A stretch of 64,000 bases of DNA. It comes from Podarcis raffonei. Its lineage: Eukaryota; Chordata; Lepidosauria; Squamata; Lacertidae. Below the pieces are notes generated by a model. The model did no database searches and was not told the origin of the DNA. It saw only the letters and a list, made by a program, of their open reading frames with translations. Positions 35,658 to 45,815 of the stretch are shown here, one piece after another; the first letter of the stretch is position 1, and every line of letters begins with the position of its first letter. The stretch covers positions 12,698,501-12,762,500 of the forward strand of contig NC_070603.1 of assembly GCF_027172205.1 (NCBI RefSeq). Direction: 5' to 3'. Made by a program: the position numbers and the translations under genes.

Positions 35658-36469
35658 CAGCGAAGGGGGGAAAGTATTTGATCCCCTGCTAAATTTGCCC
35701 GTTTGCCCCCTGACGAAGAAATGACCAGTCCATAATTTTAATGGTAGGTTTATTGTAGCTGTGAGAGACAGAATAACAACAGGAAAAACCCCAGAAACCT
35801 AGAAGACAAAAGTCAGAGATTGATGTGCATTATAATGAGGGAAATAAACACTTGATCCCTTTGCAAAATATGACTTAGTACTTGGTGGCAAAACCCTTGT
35901 TGGCAATTACAGAGGTCAGACGTTTCTTGTAGGTGGCCACCAGGTTTGCACACATCTCAGGAGGTATTTTGTCCCACTCCTCTTTGCAGATCCTCTCCAA
36001 GTCAGTGAGATTTCGATGCTGATGTGTACCTACTTGAACCTTTAGCTCCCTCTACAGATTTTTGATGGGATTAAGGTCTGGAGACTGGCTAGGCCACTCC
36101 AGGACCTTAATGTGCTTCTTCTTGAGCCACTCCTTTGTTGCCTTGGCCGTGTGTTTTGGGTAACTGTCATGCTGGAATACCCATCCTCAACCCATTTTCA
36201 ATGCCCTGGCTGAGGGAAGGAGGTGCTCACCCAAGATCTGGTGATGCATGGTCCTGTCCATTGTCCCTTCGATGTGGTGAAAGTGTCCTGTCCCCTTAGC
36301 AGAAAAACACCCTCAAAGCATAATATGTCCCCCTCCATGTTTGACGGTGGGGATGGTGTTCTTGGGGTCGTAGGCAGCATTCCTCCTCCTCTAAACACGG
36401 CGAGTTGAGTTGATGCCAAAGAGCTCAATTTTGGTCCCATCTGACCACAACACTTTCACCCAGTTCTCC
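35658..36469 (-). mobile_element. Tc1-like DNA transposon relic
   Basis: The left end CAGCGAAGGGGGGAAAGTAT follows TA. The minus strand reads broken Tc1 transposase words: [12 protein letters not shown] (the SPDLNPIE region), [35 protein letters not shown] and [19 protein letters not shown]. This is the C-terminal part of a DD34E transposase. The right end is missing where CR1 sequence begins. Confidence 0.88.
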
Positions 36470-36974
36470 TGTACTGTGTCCAGTTCTGGGCACCACAGTT
36501 CAAGAAGGACACTGAGAAACTGGAACGTGTCCAGAGGAGGGCAACCAAAATGGTCAAAGGCCTGGAAACGATGCCTTATGAGGAACGGCTGAGGGAGCTG
36601 GGCATGTTTAGCCTCGAGAAGAGGAGGTTAAGGGGTGATATGATAGCCATGTTCAAATATAGAAAAGGATGTCACATAGAGGAGGGAGAAAGGTTGTTTT
36701 CTGCTGCTCCAGAGAAGTGGACACGGAGCAATGGATCCAAACTACAAGAAAGAAAATTCCACCTAAACATTAGGAAGAACTTCCTGACAGTAAGAGCTGT
36801 TCGACAGTGGAATTTGCTGCCAAGGAGTGTGGTGGAGTCTCCTTCTTTGGAGGTCTTTAAGCAGAGGCATGACAACCATATGCCAGGAGTGCTCTGATGG
36901 TGTTTCCTGCTTGGCAGGGGGTTGGACTCGATGGCCCTTGTGGTCTCTTCCAACTCTATGATTCTATGATTCCT
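36470..36974 (+). mobile_element. CR1 LINE 3' end (right of Tc1)
   Basis: The open frame 36550-36897 encodes [54 protein letters not shown] and [15 protein letters not shown]. These are CR1 ORF2 C-terminal hallmarks, followed by GGGGTTGGACTCGATGGCCC and the ATTCTATGATTC tail. Confidence 0.95.
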
Positions 36975-37448
36975 CTGGGTCATTCAGATATTCCAGGTGT
37001 GGTCTGACCAAGGCAGAATAGAGTGGGGCTATTACTCCCCTTGATCTGGACACAGAATTGCAGCTTAAGTTTCAACTAGCTTGGCATTGGGTTGAGACTC
37101 TCAATAGCTTAAATCAGTAATAGCCACTGTGGTGACATCCCCATGTGGGACTCACTCCCATCATCCCCAGTCAGCAAGGCCAGTGGTCTGGAATGATGGG
37201 AATGGTAGTCTATCAACGTCTGGAGGATCTTCCAACTGCTCCTCTGCCCTGAATGAATTGTAGTCTTGCTTTCTGAGCACTGACCACTTGCTGCTTCAGA
37301 CATGGACAACGGTTTTGACTCCAAACCCCCAAAATCTACAAAGAAGGCCAGATTTTGCAGACTCTTGATAACTAATTCAGATAGTGGAGGCAGCACTCCA
37401 CTAGGCGAAATCATGAGAGGCCTCAGCTCCCTCCCTTTCACAGTAAAT
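36975..37448. other. Old CR1-like and hAT-like debris
   Basis: CCAGGTGTGGTCTGACCAAG at about 36998 is CR1-like. 37133-37210 resembles the palindromic hAT-like MITE (CCACTGGCCTTGCTGACTGG in reverse). No exon recognised. Confidence 0.45.
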
Positions 37449-37463
37449 CAACCCCCTGGATTC

Positions 37464-37798
37464 TCTTGTTTTTATTTTTAATTTATTTATTTGGTTTTTC
37501 AAATTAAAGTTTTACAGATATATATCAAACATTAAGAATAAAAACAAGATTCCAAGGAATCTCCTGGACTTCCATCATCCCCTTTGTGGGTCCTACGGTA
37601 ATTTAATCACTTCCTCCCGCATCTTTTTTGATGATCCAAATCTTTTACTTCTCCACTGTGTTCCAATCCTACTAACAATTTTAACTGTTTACAATGGTCT
37701 TTAGGATAAGTTACAAATTTTCCCTATTCCTTATTGAAATTCTGGTCTTCTTGATTTCTGATTCTTCTGGTCATTTTAGCCATTTCAGCAAAGTCCAC
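37464..37798 (-). mobile_element. L1 LINE 3' untranslated fragment with target duplication
   Basis: T-rich left end (reverse poly(A)) and L1 3' sequence, flanked by the 15-bp duplication CAACCCCCTGGATTC (37449-37463 and 37799-37813). Confidence 0.88.
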
Positions 37799-38089
37799 CA
37801 ACCCCCTGGATTCCCTATCTCAAGGCAAGGGGTGTGAGAATTGAACTATGAATACAGATAGCTGAGTGACCAGGAACCCTCCTACCTTTCCAAACCTCAA
37901 TGTCCTCCCTGTGTGGCCCCTGAAATATTGCCCATAATAGAACGTGGCACTGGGCTGAAAAAGATTCCCCAATCCTGCTAACAATACTGATATTATACCT
38001 GCTGCTTGAAGTCCTGGAATGCCAGCTCCTGCTCCAGCGCTGATATTCTCACATCCCTTTTTGGGGGTTGGGGGAGCACACTCCGATTC

Positions 38090-38217
38090 CATAGAATTGT
38101 AGTGTTGGAAGGGACCCCAAGGGTCATCTAGTCCAACCCCCAGCAATGCAGGAATTTTTTTTGCCCAAGGTGGAACTCGAACCCACAACCCTAAAATCAA
38201 GTCTCATGCTCTACCTA
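38090..38217 (-). mobile_element. tRNA-Lys-like SINE with CR1-like tail
   Basis: On the minus strand: GGTAGAGCATGAGACTTGAT, GGGTTGTGGGTTCGAGTTCC (B-box GGTTCGAGTTC), CACCTTGGGCAAAAAAAATT, CCTGCATTGCTGGGGGTTGG, ending CCTTCCAACACTACAATTCT. This is the clearest copy of the composite. Confidence 0.88.
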
Positions 38218-38221
38218 CAAC

Positions 38222-38420
38222 AAGAGCCCATGTGGTGCAGCAGTGTCAGACTAGGAGCTGGGAGACAAGGTTCAACTCATTCACGGGGTGACCTTGGGCC
38301 AGTCACAGCCTTTCTCAGCGCCAGACCTACCTCACAGGGTTGTTGCGATGATAAAATGGAGGGAAAGGGAGAACCAGGTACCTCTTTGGAAAAAGGGTGG
38401 AATATAAATATAATAAGATG
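38222..38420 (+). mobile_element. tRNA-derived CORE-like SINE
   Basis: GCCCATGTGGTGCAGCAGTG then GGTTCAACTCATTCACGGGG (tRNA-like head), GTGACCTTGGGCCAGTCACA and CCTACCTCACAGGGTTGTTG (MIR/CORE-like body), ending GGGTGGAATATAAATATAAT. Confidence 0.75.
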
Positions 38421-38511
38421 CCTGGTGCCCCTTCCTTTTGTTTTCTTCCACATGGGAATGAGAACACTGATCTTCTTGCAGGGTTCTCGTAGGGACTACT
38501 CTGATAATATA

Positions 38512-38753
38512 CAGTGGTACCTTGGGTTACATACGCTTCAGGTTACATACGCTTCAGATTACAGACTCCGCTAACCCAGAAATAGTGCTTCAGGTTAAGA
38601 ACTTTGCTTCAGGGTGGGAACAGAAATCGTGCTCCAGCAGCGCAGCAGCAGCAGGAGGCCCCATTAGCTAAAGTGGTGCTTCAGGTTAAGAACAGTTTCA
38701 GGTTAAATACAGACCTCCAGAACGAATTAAGTACTTAACCCGAGGTACCACTG
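38512..38753 (-). mobile_element. CAGTGGTACC inverted-repeat element
   Basis: TA-flanked, reverse orientation relative to 14003-14244; left CAGTGGTACCTTGGGTTACA, right TTAACCCGAGGTACCACTG. Confidence 0.92.
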
Positions 38754-38839
38754 TATGTGGGGCTGCTTTGGAATGCAGTATATGGGCTACTATTAAAATG
38801 AGGCTGCATTTGAAATTGTATTTTAACCCCAATTATAAA

Positions 38840-38956
38840 TTGGGTTTTGTTTCTGTTTTTTCTTTCTTTTCCCCCCCTATTATGTTTTTATTGTAATTTT
38901 ACTGGTGTTAGCTGCCCTGAGCCAGGCTCTGGCCAGGGAGGGTGCGGTATAAATAA

Positions 38957-39001
<45 letters not shown>

Positions 39002-39026
39002 CATCATCATCATCATTATCATTATA
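38840..39026 (+). mobile_element. L2-clade LINE 3' end with (ATT)n(ATC)n tail
   Basis: TTAGCTGCCCTGAGCCAGGC, AGGGAGGGTGCGGTATAAAT, then (ATT)n at 38960-39000 passing into (ATC)n. Same subfamily as 21066-22044. Confidence 0.85.
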
Positions 39027-39235
39027 TTTAAAAGCCGGTATGACATATCAGGGGTGCCAACTTGAATAAAATATGGGGGGGAGGCAGGTAAGCCCTTCTT
39101 GATCACATGACGCAGTGCACACACACCATTTAAATGGCAATGTCCATCATCTGGTGGGGGGCAGCCCCCTCAAATATTTTATGGGGGACAAAGACCCTTC
39201 AGCCACTAGGAGTTGGCTCTTATAGGCGTCATGGT

Positions 39236-39253
39236 TGGAATTCGAACTGGGAG
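39236..39253 (+). mobile_element. tRNA-derived SINE, left piece
   Basis: GGTTGGAATTCGAACTGGGAG is the tRNA-like part of a SINE split by the Bov-B insertion; it continues at 39722. Confidence 0.6.
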
Positions 39254-39721
39254 TTGTTGCTGTTGTTTAGTCTAGTCGTGTCCGACTCTTTGTGACCCCC
39301 TGGACCAGCCAGGCACTCCTGTCTTCCACTGCCTCCCACAGTTTGGTCAAACTCATGCTGGTAGCTTCAAGAACACTGTCCAACCATCTCGTCCTCTGTC
39401 GTCCCCTTCTCCTTGTGCCCTCCATCTTTCCCAACATCAGGGTCTTTTCCAGGGAGTCTTCTCTTCTCAGGAGGTGGCCAAAGTATTGGAGCCTCAGCTT
39501 CGGGATCTGTCCTTCCAGTGAGCACTCAGGGCTGATTTCCTTCAGAATGGATAGGTTTGATCTTCTTGCAGTCCATGGGACTCTCAAGAGTCTCCTCCAG
39601 CACCTTAATTCAAAAGGATCAATTCGTCGGCAATCAGCCTTCTTTATGGTCCAGCTCTCACTTCCATACATCACTACTGGGAAAACCATAGCTTTTACTA
39701 TACGGACCTTTTTTGGCAAGG
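39254..39721 (-). mobile_element. Bov-B (RTE) LINE with 12-bp target duplication
   Basis: The minus-strand frame includes [40 protein letters not shown] and [20 protein letters not shown]. 5'-truncated. Exact duplication TCGAACTGGGAG at 39242-39253 and 39722-39733. Confidence 0.96.
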
Positions 39722-39850
39722 TCGAACTGGGAGACCGGAGTTCAAATCCCCTCTCAGCCAAGAAGGGTGACCTTGGGCCAGTCACCGTCTCTTAGCCTAC
39801 CTCACGGGGTTCTTGAGAGGACGAACCGGGGAGGGAGTGGTATAAAAATG
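39722..39850 (+). mobile_element. tRNA-derived CORE-like SINE, right piece
   Basis: GAGACCGGAGTTCAAATCCC (B-box), GGTGACCTTGGGCCAGTCAC, CCTACCTCACGGGGTTCTTG, ending GGAGTGGTATAAAAATG. Its left part is at 39236-39253. Confidence 0.75.
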
Positions 39851-39854
39851 TAGC

Positions 39855-40460
39855 AAATCAAATGAGCGTCGGCGGTGCTTCTGGTCCTTTCCTTTACGCC
39901 GTCGGGGGCGAGCGGCTTTTACGCGAGGCCGCTTCTCCTTTAAGAGGCTGGCGCTCGGCCGGCTCTGCCCGAGGCCGTCGCAAGTCCCCCCGGCCCAGGG
40001 CGTGTCTGTCCCCGGGGTGGCACCGGCCACGGGGAGGGAGCGGAGCTGGCGGTGCTGGTCGTGCGCGGAGGCCGGCCAGGAGCGCGCGGATCCGGGGAAG
40101 CGGAGAGGAAGCGAGGGCCCCCAAGGCCTACCCGGCGCCGGCTCAGGGAGGACCCCCTGGACGTCTCCATCTTTGCGCCGCGCCTTGGCCGCGGAAGATG
40201 CGCATCGTCCTCCTTGGAGCTGCTGCTGGCGGCGGCGGCGCTCGTGTCCGGGGAGCGCGGTGATTAGCCAGATGGGGACCGGCCTGCCCGGCTGACGGAG
40301 CGGGGGGAAAGGAGGAGGAGGAGGAAGAGGAGGAGGAGGAGGAGGAGCGGGCGCTTTTGTTGCCGCTGCAGCCGCTGGATCGTCGGCTGCGAGGAGAGGC
40401 TGCGCTGCCGGGCAGAGGTAAGGGGCGGCGGGGCGCAGGATCCGCATCTGGGGTATTGGG
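39855..40460 (+). promoter_or_regulatory. CpG island with a putative non-coding first exon
   Basis: About 600 bp of dense CpG sequence with no coding similarity. It ends with a strong splice donor GGGCAGAG|GTAAGGGG at 40417/40418 on the plus strand, preceded by a (GGA)n-rich purine stretch at 40310-40350. I read it as the promoter and 5' untranslated exon of an unknown plus-strand gene. Open frames on both strands (Pro/Ala-rich on minus, Arg/Gly-rich on plus) are what CpG sequence gives by chance. No downstream coding exon was recognised within the window. Confidence 0.6.
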
Positions 40461-42905
40461 GTGGGGAGATCGGGGTTAGGAGACGAGGTGGATTATGATG
40501 CGGGGTGGGCAGAGGCTCGGGCCGCCCGGGGATGGAGCTGGTGGGGGAGGGGAGGTCTGGATGGAGGGATGGATGGATGGAGAGGCAATGATGGCGCGGA
40601 GCAAAGGATGTCCAGTCCTGGCGAAAGGATGCTTTTTCTCTGCTGTTGCTGCTGATGGTCCTCGCTAGCGCTTAACCTGATGCTGGCTCAGATCTCTGCT
40701 GAGCACCGTTTGGAGGGGTTCATCTTGCGTCCTCCTCTCTTTCAACACCCCCACCCCACAGATATTTGGTGTTTCGGTTTGCCTCCGCGGTGTGACTTTG
40801 CAGGAGGGAAAAAGGCACGGCTGTGGTCTTTACTTAGCCCTACAAGTAATCTTGACGGGGAGGGGGGGAGGCGGAAGGATGCCCTCTCCTTCCCACCCCC
40901 CTTTCCGAAGAGGAGCCCCCATCTCTCCCCCCCCCCACCTGCTTGGATGGTTGCAGGGACGGCAAAGAGGGCGCAGCAGCCTCAATCGAACTGTGGATGA
41001 AGGATGGATTTGCGCCATCGGTGCTTGGATTGGGTTTCACCCTCTGCGCTTCCTCTCCGCGCCCCCCCCCACCCGTCCACTTTGCTTAGAGCCAGAGGAT
41101 GCGGCTGCTTCGAGGCCAAGTTGCTGGCCGGGGCTGCCCTCCCCGTGGCCGGCCTTTGCCCGCAGAGTGGTCCTCCTTGGGCTCTGTGTGGAGGATGCTG
41201 GAGGGATAAGAGAGGAGACGAGTGAAGGGTGAGGAGGCAGATGGACTGAGATTCCCCAGGGCTGGCAGCTGGGGGAGGGGGAGCCAGGACCCAGGCGAGG
41301 GGAGGGGAGAAGAGGGGATTCTGTTTTCATGGTCTCCAGCGCCAGAGCCATACAAGAGTTTTGTGTGCTTGCACCTCTCCCCTTTATCTACGTAATTTAG
41401 AATAACCACTACTAAATTATTATTCCCGTTTAATTCAGAGGGGCTGCCCCTTCAAACCTTCCTGACAACAGCAACCTCTGCTGTGGAAATCCTGCCCCAA
41501 CGATTAGATGTTTGGGATCTGCTATACTGTAGTTAATAATGAGGAAATGCACTCTGCATGTGCTCAGAGGCACGCTCTCTCTTGTTATTCATTGGCTTTG
41601 TCTTTCAGATCTGGTGCTCCAAAACAGACAAAACCCCACATTCAGCACATATTTTATGCTCTGAGAAAAATGACCGTCACACTGGCCCTATATTTAGAAT
41701 TGTGAAAACAAATTAGAATCCCCCCCTTGGCCTACAAAACAAGGAAGGCCACCCTCCCACCTCACTTATCGTTTTTATATTACCCTGAATATGGGATTCA
41801 CTAGATTGTAAAAATGGTGTTACAGGGGCAGCTAATTTCCATTAAGTGAATTCAGGAGTGTATTGCTAAGGTTGTGGAAGAGAACAGCTGTAGTCTCCTC
41901 TTCCCCCATGGAAGAACTATGACTGTTGGAGTCGGGGGAGATGTTTTTTAGGTAGGGAGAGTCATTTGCTGGAGCTGAGGAAAGCAAATCCCCCCTCCAT
42001 TCTGCTTTTCCATCCATCTGTCTCATTTCAATAGTCTCATTATGCAATCTTTGGTAGCTTCCCCCCCTATTTTTTTATTATTTTAGGATGCGGGGGGGGG
42101 GGGGAGAGATGGAGGGAAGCCTTCCACACTCTCAGGTGCTATGAAGCAAAGAGGCTCAGCTGGGGCTTATAAACTAGAATACGGACAATAAAGAGTCTCC
42201 TTTTTTGCCACACACTTCCTATATGACCTTGGGAAAGTCACTTATCTCCTGTAGGCCTCCAGCCCTCCACAACAGGCATGCCACATGGATATAGGGTGGG
42301 TGGGGGTTATGTTGCTGTATTGACTAAGTGGTTCCCAACTAGCTTAGGACTACAGAACCCCATTTTTCAAAAGCCAACCCATGGACCCCCTACTTTTGAA
42401 AATGTTGATATCTCTGTGGTAGCTTTTGTTATGTGAATGGTGTTATATGATCTGTTCAGCCGCTGCAGTGAGGGGGTTAGGATCAGCATGTATTTCTGAT
42501 ATGGAGCTGGGGCTTGTGGAAGCACAGAGGGGTTTAGGAGAGGATGCCTTTAAGCAAGTTTGTGTTGTTGAAAAAGGAGGGGGCACGGAAGTGCTTCAGG
42601 GCCTCATCCAGCAGGGGGCATTATGCACCCCCCCTACTATCTTGGTCTGGTCAGATGCAAAAGGAATTACTGTAGACCATGTGAATCCTTTGATTCAATG
42701 CTTCAGAACACCGCAGCTCAGTTGTTTCATTTTTGTTTCATTTGACACCAGGGTTCCTTATTGGTGTTTATGGCATGTGGAGTCCTGAAATGATTTTGGT
42801 AGAAACCTGAGGACAGATGAAACCTCCACTTAGGGGTTGCACCTCTCAGACAGAAGGATTTTGGGTTAGAATAAACTGTATATATTGGGTTAGAATATAC
42901 TGTAT
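40461..42905. other. Long stretch after the CpG island, no exon recognised
   Basis: GC-rich to about 41300, then mixed. A short (GGAT)n lies at 40557-40582 and G-runs near 40860 and 42090. TGACCTTGGGAAAGTCACTT at about 42226 is MIR-like. No coding exon was recognised; it may be the first intron of the gene starting at the CpG island. Confidence 0.45.
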
Positions 42906-42913
42906 ATAGAATA

Positions 42914-43267
42914 AACGCGGGTGGCGCTGTGGGTTAAACCACAGAGCCTAGAACTTGCCAATCAGAAGGTTGGTGGTTCGAATCCCCGCAACGGGGTGAG
43001 CTCCCGTTGCTCGGTCCCAGCTCCTGCCAACCTAGCAGTTCGAAAGCATGTCAAAGTGCAAGTAGATAAATAGGTACCACTCTGGCGGGAAGGTAAACGG
43101 CGTTTCCGTGCGCTGCTCTGGTTTGCCAGAAGCGGCTCAGTCATGCTGGCCACATGACCCGGTAGCTGTACTCCGGCTTCCTTGGCCAATAGAGCGAGAT
43201 GAGCACCGCAACCCCAGAGTCGGCCACGACTGGACCTAATGGTCAGGGGTCCCTTTACCTTTACCTA
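42914..43267 (+). mobile_element. Sauria-type SINE, full length
   Basis: ACGCGGGTGGCGCTGTGGGT, A-box GTGGGTTAAACC, B-box GGTTCGAATCC, 3' end GGTCAGGGGTCCCTTTACCT. It lies between AACTGTATAT words that probably represent the target site. Confidence 0.94.
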
Positions 43268-43326
43268 AACTGTATATTGACCGGCTCATATGTGTTTGGG
43301 AAAGGTCTGGGGTTAATTTATCTACC

Positions 43327-43520
43327 AGGGCCATAGCTCAAGGATTTGCTTTGCAATACAGATGGTCTCAGGTTCAGTCTCTGGCATTTCCAAGTTGGGC
43401 TGTGAAAGACTCGCCTCTGAAAGACAGAGAGGCTCTGCCAGTTCATAGAGATGATGCAGAACTAGCTGGACCAATGCTCCAACTTGGCATAAGGCAGCTT
43501 CCCATGTTCCTATGTTTGTT
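43327..43520 (+). mobile_element. tRNA-Ala-like SINE
   Basis: GGGCCATAGCTCAAGGATTT then GCTTTGCAATACAGATGGTC and TCAGGTTCAGTCTCTGGC follow the order of a tRNA-Ala body. The tail has GACCAATGCTCCAACTTGGC, ATAAGGCAGCTTCCCATGTT. Confidence 0.75.
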
Positions 43521-43772
43521 CCCAAGCTGGAGATGTTCTATCTCCAATGTCCCCAGCAGGATGCCTCTGAAGACCAGTTGATGAGAATCGCAGGTGGGCA
43601 AAGGGCTGTTGTCCTCAGGTCCTGCTTACAGGGTTCCTTTAGGCATCTTGTTGACCACTGCAAGGCCAGGACACTAGACTAGATGGGCCTTTGGCCTGAT
43701 ACAGCAGGACTCCTGCCTCTCACAAGCCTTCAACAGTTTTTAAACTGGATATACCTATGGTGGTATCTCCAA
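43521..43772. other. Old repeat debris
   Basis: GACTAGATGGGCCTTTGGCC, TGATACAGCAGGACTCC at about 43675-43715 is a LINE/SINE tail. The rest is not recognised. Confidence 0.4.
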
Positions 43773-44022
43773 CCGTTGCTCGGTCCCTGCTCCTGCCAAC
43801 CTAGCAGTTCGAAAGCACGTCAAAGCGCAAGTAGATAAATAGGTACCGCTCCGGTGGGAAGGTAAACGGCATTTCCGTGCGCTGCTCTGGTTCGCCAGAA
43901 GGGGCTTAGTCATGCTGGCCACATGACCCGGAAGCTGTATGCCGGTTCCCTCAGCCAATGAAGCGAGATGAGCGCCGCAACCCCAGACCTAATGGCCAGG
44001 GGTCCCTTTACCTTTACCTTTA
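43773..44022 (+). mobile_element. Sauria-type SINE, head missing
   Basis: Begins CCGTTGCTCGGTCCCTGCTC (mid-element), lacks the tRNA head, and near the 3' end lacks the AGTCGGTCACGACTGG segment (CCCCAGACCTAATGGCCAGG). Confidence 0.9.
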
Positions 44023-44134
44023 TACCGACGGTGGGATCTCCAACTACCACAAACAAAATAATAATTCTCCTTGAAAGATAGGGACATGCTTCTGTGTGCT
44101 CACTGTACTGCGCAGCAGGGAAGACAACAGGGTA

Positions 44135-44357
44135 CAGTGGTACCTCGGGTTAAGTACTTAATTCGTTCCGGAGGTCCGTTCTTAACCTGAAACTGTTCTT
44201 AACCTGAAGCACCACTTTAGCTAATGGGGCCTCCTGCCGCCACAACACCAGAGCACAATTTCTGTTCTCATCCTGAAGCAAAGTTCTTCACCCGAGGTAC
44301 TATTTCTGGGTTAGAGGAGTGTGTAACCTGAAGCGTATGTAACCCGAGGTACCACTG
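44135..44357 (+). mobile_element. CAGTGGTACC inverted-repeat element
   Basis: TA-flanked on both sides; CAGTGGTACCTCGGGTTAAG to CCCGAGGTACCACTG. Forward orientation. Confidence 0.93.
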
Positions 44358-45589
44358 TATTCGGTTTCTCTTTGGGTTAAATCTCAGTGTTAGAATAGAA
44401 AGTCAGATATATAAGCTAGGTGCCCAATGGCTCGTTAAACCAGGGTTACAGTTGCCAGCACAGAATGTCTAGTTGCCATTTTGGGGCCAGTTGTATTTTG
44501 CAATACGAGTTTTTTGGTTCCTGCAATTCATTCTGATGGTGCAGATAAAATATCATGGATAGAATTCGACAGGATGTGTTGTTAGTGTGTGAAAACAGAC
44601 AAGATCCAAAGATCCCCAGCTATGCACCTCCAGATGGCATCTTCACTTGGTCACAAAGGCACAAAACGTGCCTGGCACCTAGTGAATTTCAAAAATTGCT
44701 CTGGAACACTTACATACATTATGAAAATGAATCCAATTGGCATATTGTTTAATTTTGTATAATTTATACTCTTTCTAGTAGAGATTTGGTGAAAGAGCTA
44801 TTCCCAAGCCCAACACCCTGACCAGTGGAAATATTAATAAGACTATTCCAACAGCTGGAAAATAGCACATTCTGATCCCACTTATTAACATGGAGCCAGG
44901 ATTGTCAGGTAGATTTCCTGCCCAAACCTTTTGGAAATGAAATAAATGTTGCATATGAGATGTCGCCAATAGTTTGTAAAATCTGTCTATTTTTTAGGCC
45001 ATTTTGTTCTGCCCTTCCTCCAAGCAACTAATGGATCACCTCGCTTCCCATTTTATTCTCACAACAACCCTGTGAAGTAGGTTAGGCTGAGACAAGCGAC
45101 TGGGTCAGGGTCACCCAGGGAGCTTTGTAGATGGGTGTGGATTCAAATCTGTGTAAATTCTACTTGCACACTGGCCCTCATTCTGTCAACCTTGGTGTTT
45201 ATCGGCCTGGTGGGATTCAGTAAGAATCAAGTAAGCGCCTATCTGCGTAACTCCACCCCTTCATTTGCATATCCCACCCTGGGTTCTGTGTCTTGGTGGC
45301 TCTAGAACATGGATTGTCAACTGAGCGCTGTCCAGACATTGTTGGACTACAACTCCCATCATCCCTTACCATTGGCCATGCTGGATGGGGTTGATGGGAG
45401 TCGTAGTCCAAGAATTCAAAGTTGGCCATCTCTGCTCTAGAGTGTGACACAACGCAGAAGCTGACTTTTATGCTGGAAACCAAAACAGAGAGGAGATATT
45501 GTTCTTCATAGGTGGTGGGTGGTAGCAATGGAAAGAAAATCCAAAAGTCCTGGCCAGCAAGGCATTGCCTCTAATTGCACATCACTATA
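44358..45589. other. Unrecognised sequence with old elements
   Basis: A MIR-like segment at about 45050-45150 (ACAACAACCCTGTGAAGTAG, GGGTCACCCAGGGAGCTTTG) and a palindromic hAT-like MITE at 45310-45440 (TTGTTGGACTACAACTCCCA, GATGGGAGTCGTAGTCCAAG). No exon recognised. Confidence 0.5.
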
Positions 45590-45815
45590 CAGTGGTACCT
45601 CGGGTTAAGTACTTAATTCGTTCCGGAAGTCCGTACTTAACCTGAAACAGTTCTTAACCTGAAGCACCACTTTAGCTAATGGGGCCTCCTGCTGCTGCCG
45701 CGCCGCCGGAGCACGATTTCTGTTCTCATCCTGAAGCAAAGTTCTTAACCTGAAGCACTATTTCTGGGTTAGCGGAGTCTGTAACCTGAAGCATATGTAA
45801 CCCGAGGTACCACTG
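45590..45815 (+). mobile_element. CAGTGGTACC inverted-repeat element
   Basis: TA-flanked; CAGTGGTACCTCGGGTTAAG to CCCGAGGTACCACTG. One of the best preserved copies. Confidence 0.93.

Noticed and set aside
39862-40263. 133-codon plus-strand open frame in the same island
   Set aside because: It is Arg/Gly/Ala-rich, with many alternative frames open in parallel, as expected of GC-rich DNA; it has no recognisable domain.
39797-40447. 216-codon minus-strand open frame, Pro/Ala/Arg-rich
   Set aside because: It lies in a CpG island, has a low-complexity product (runs of Ala and Pro), no family resemblance, and the donor in the same block points to plus-strand transcription.
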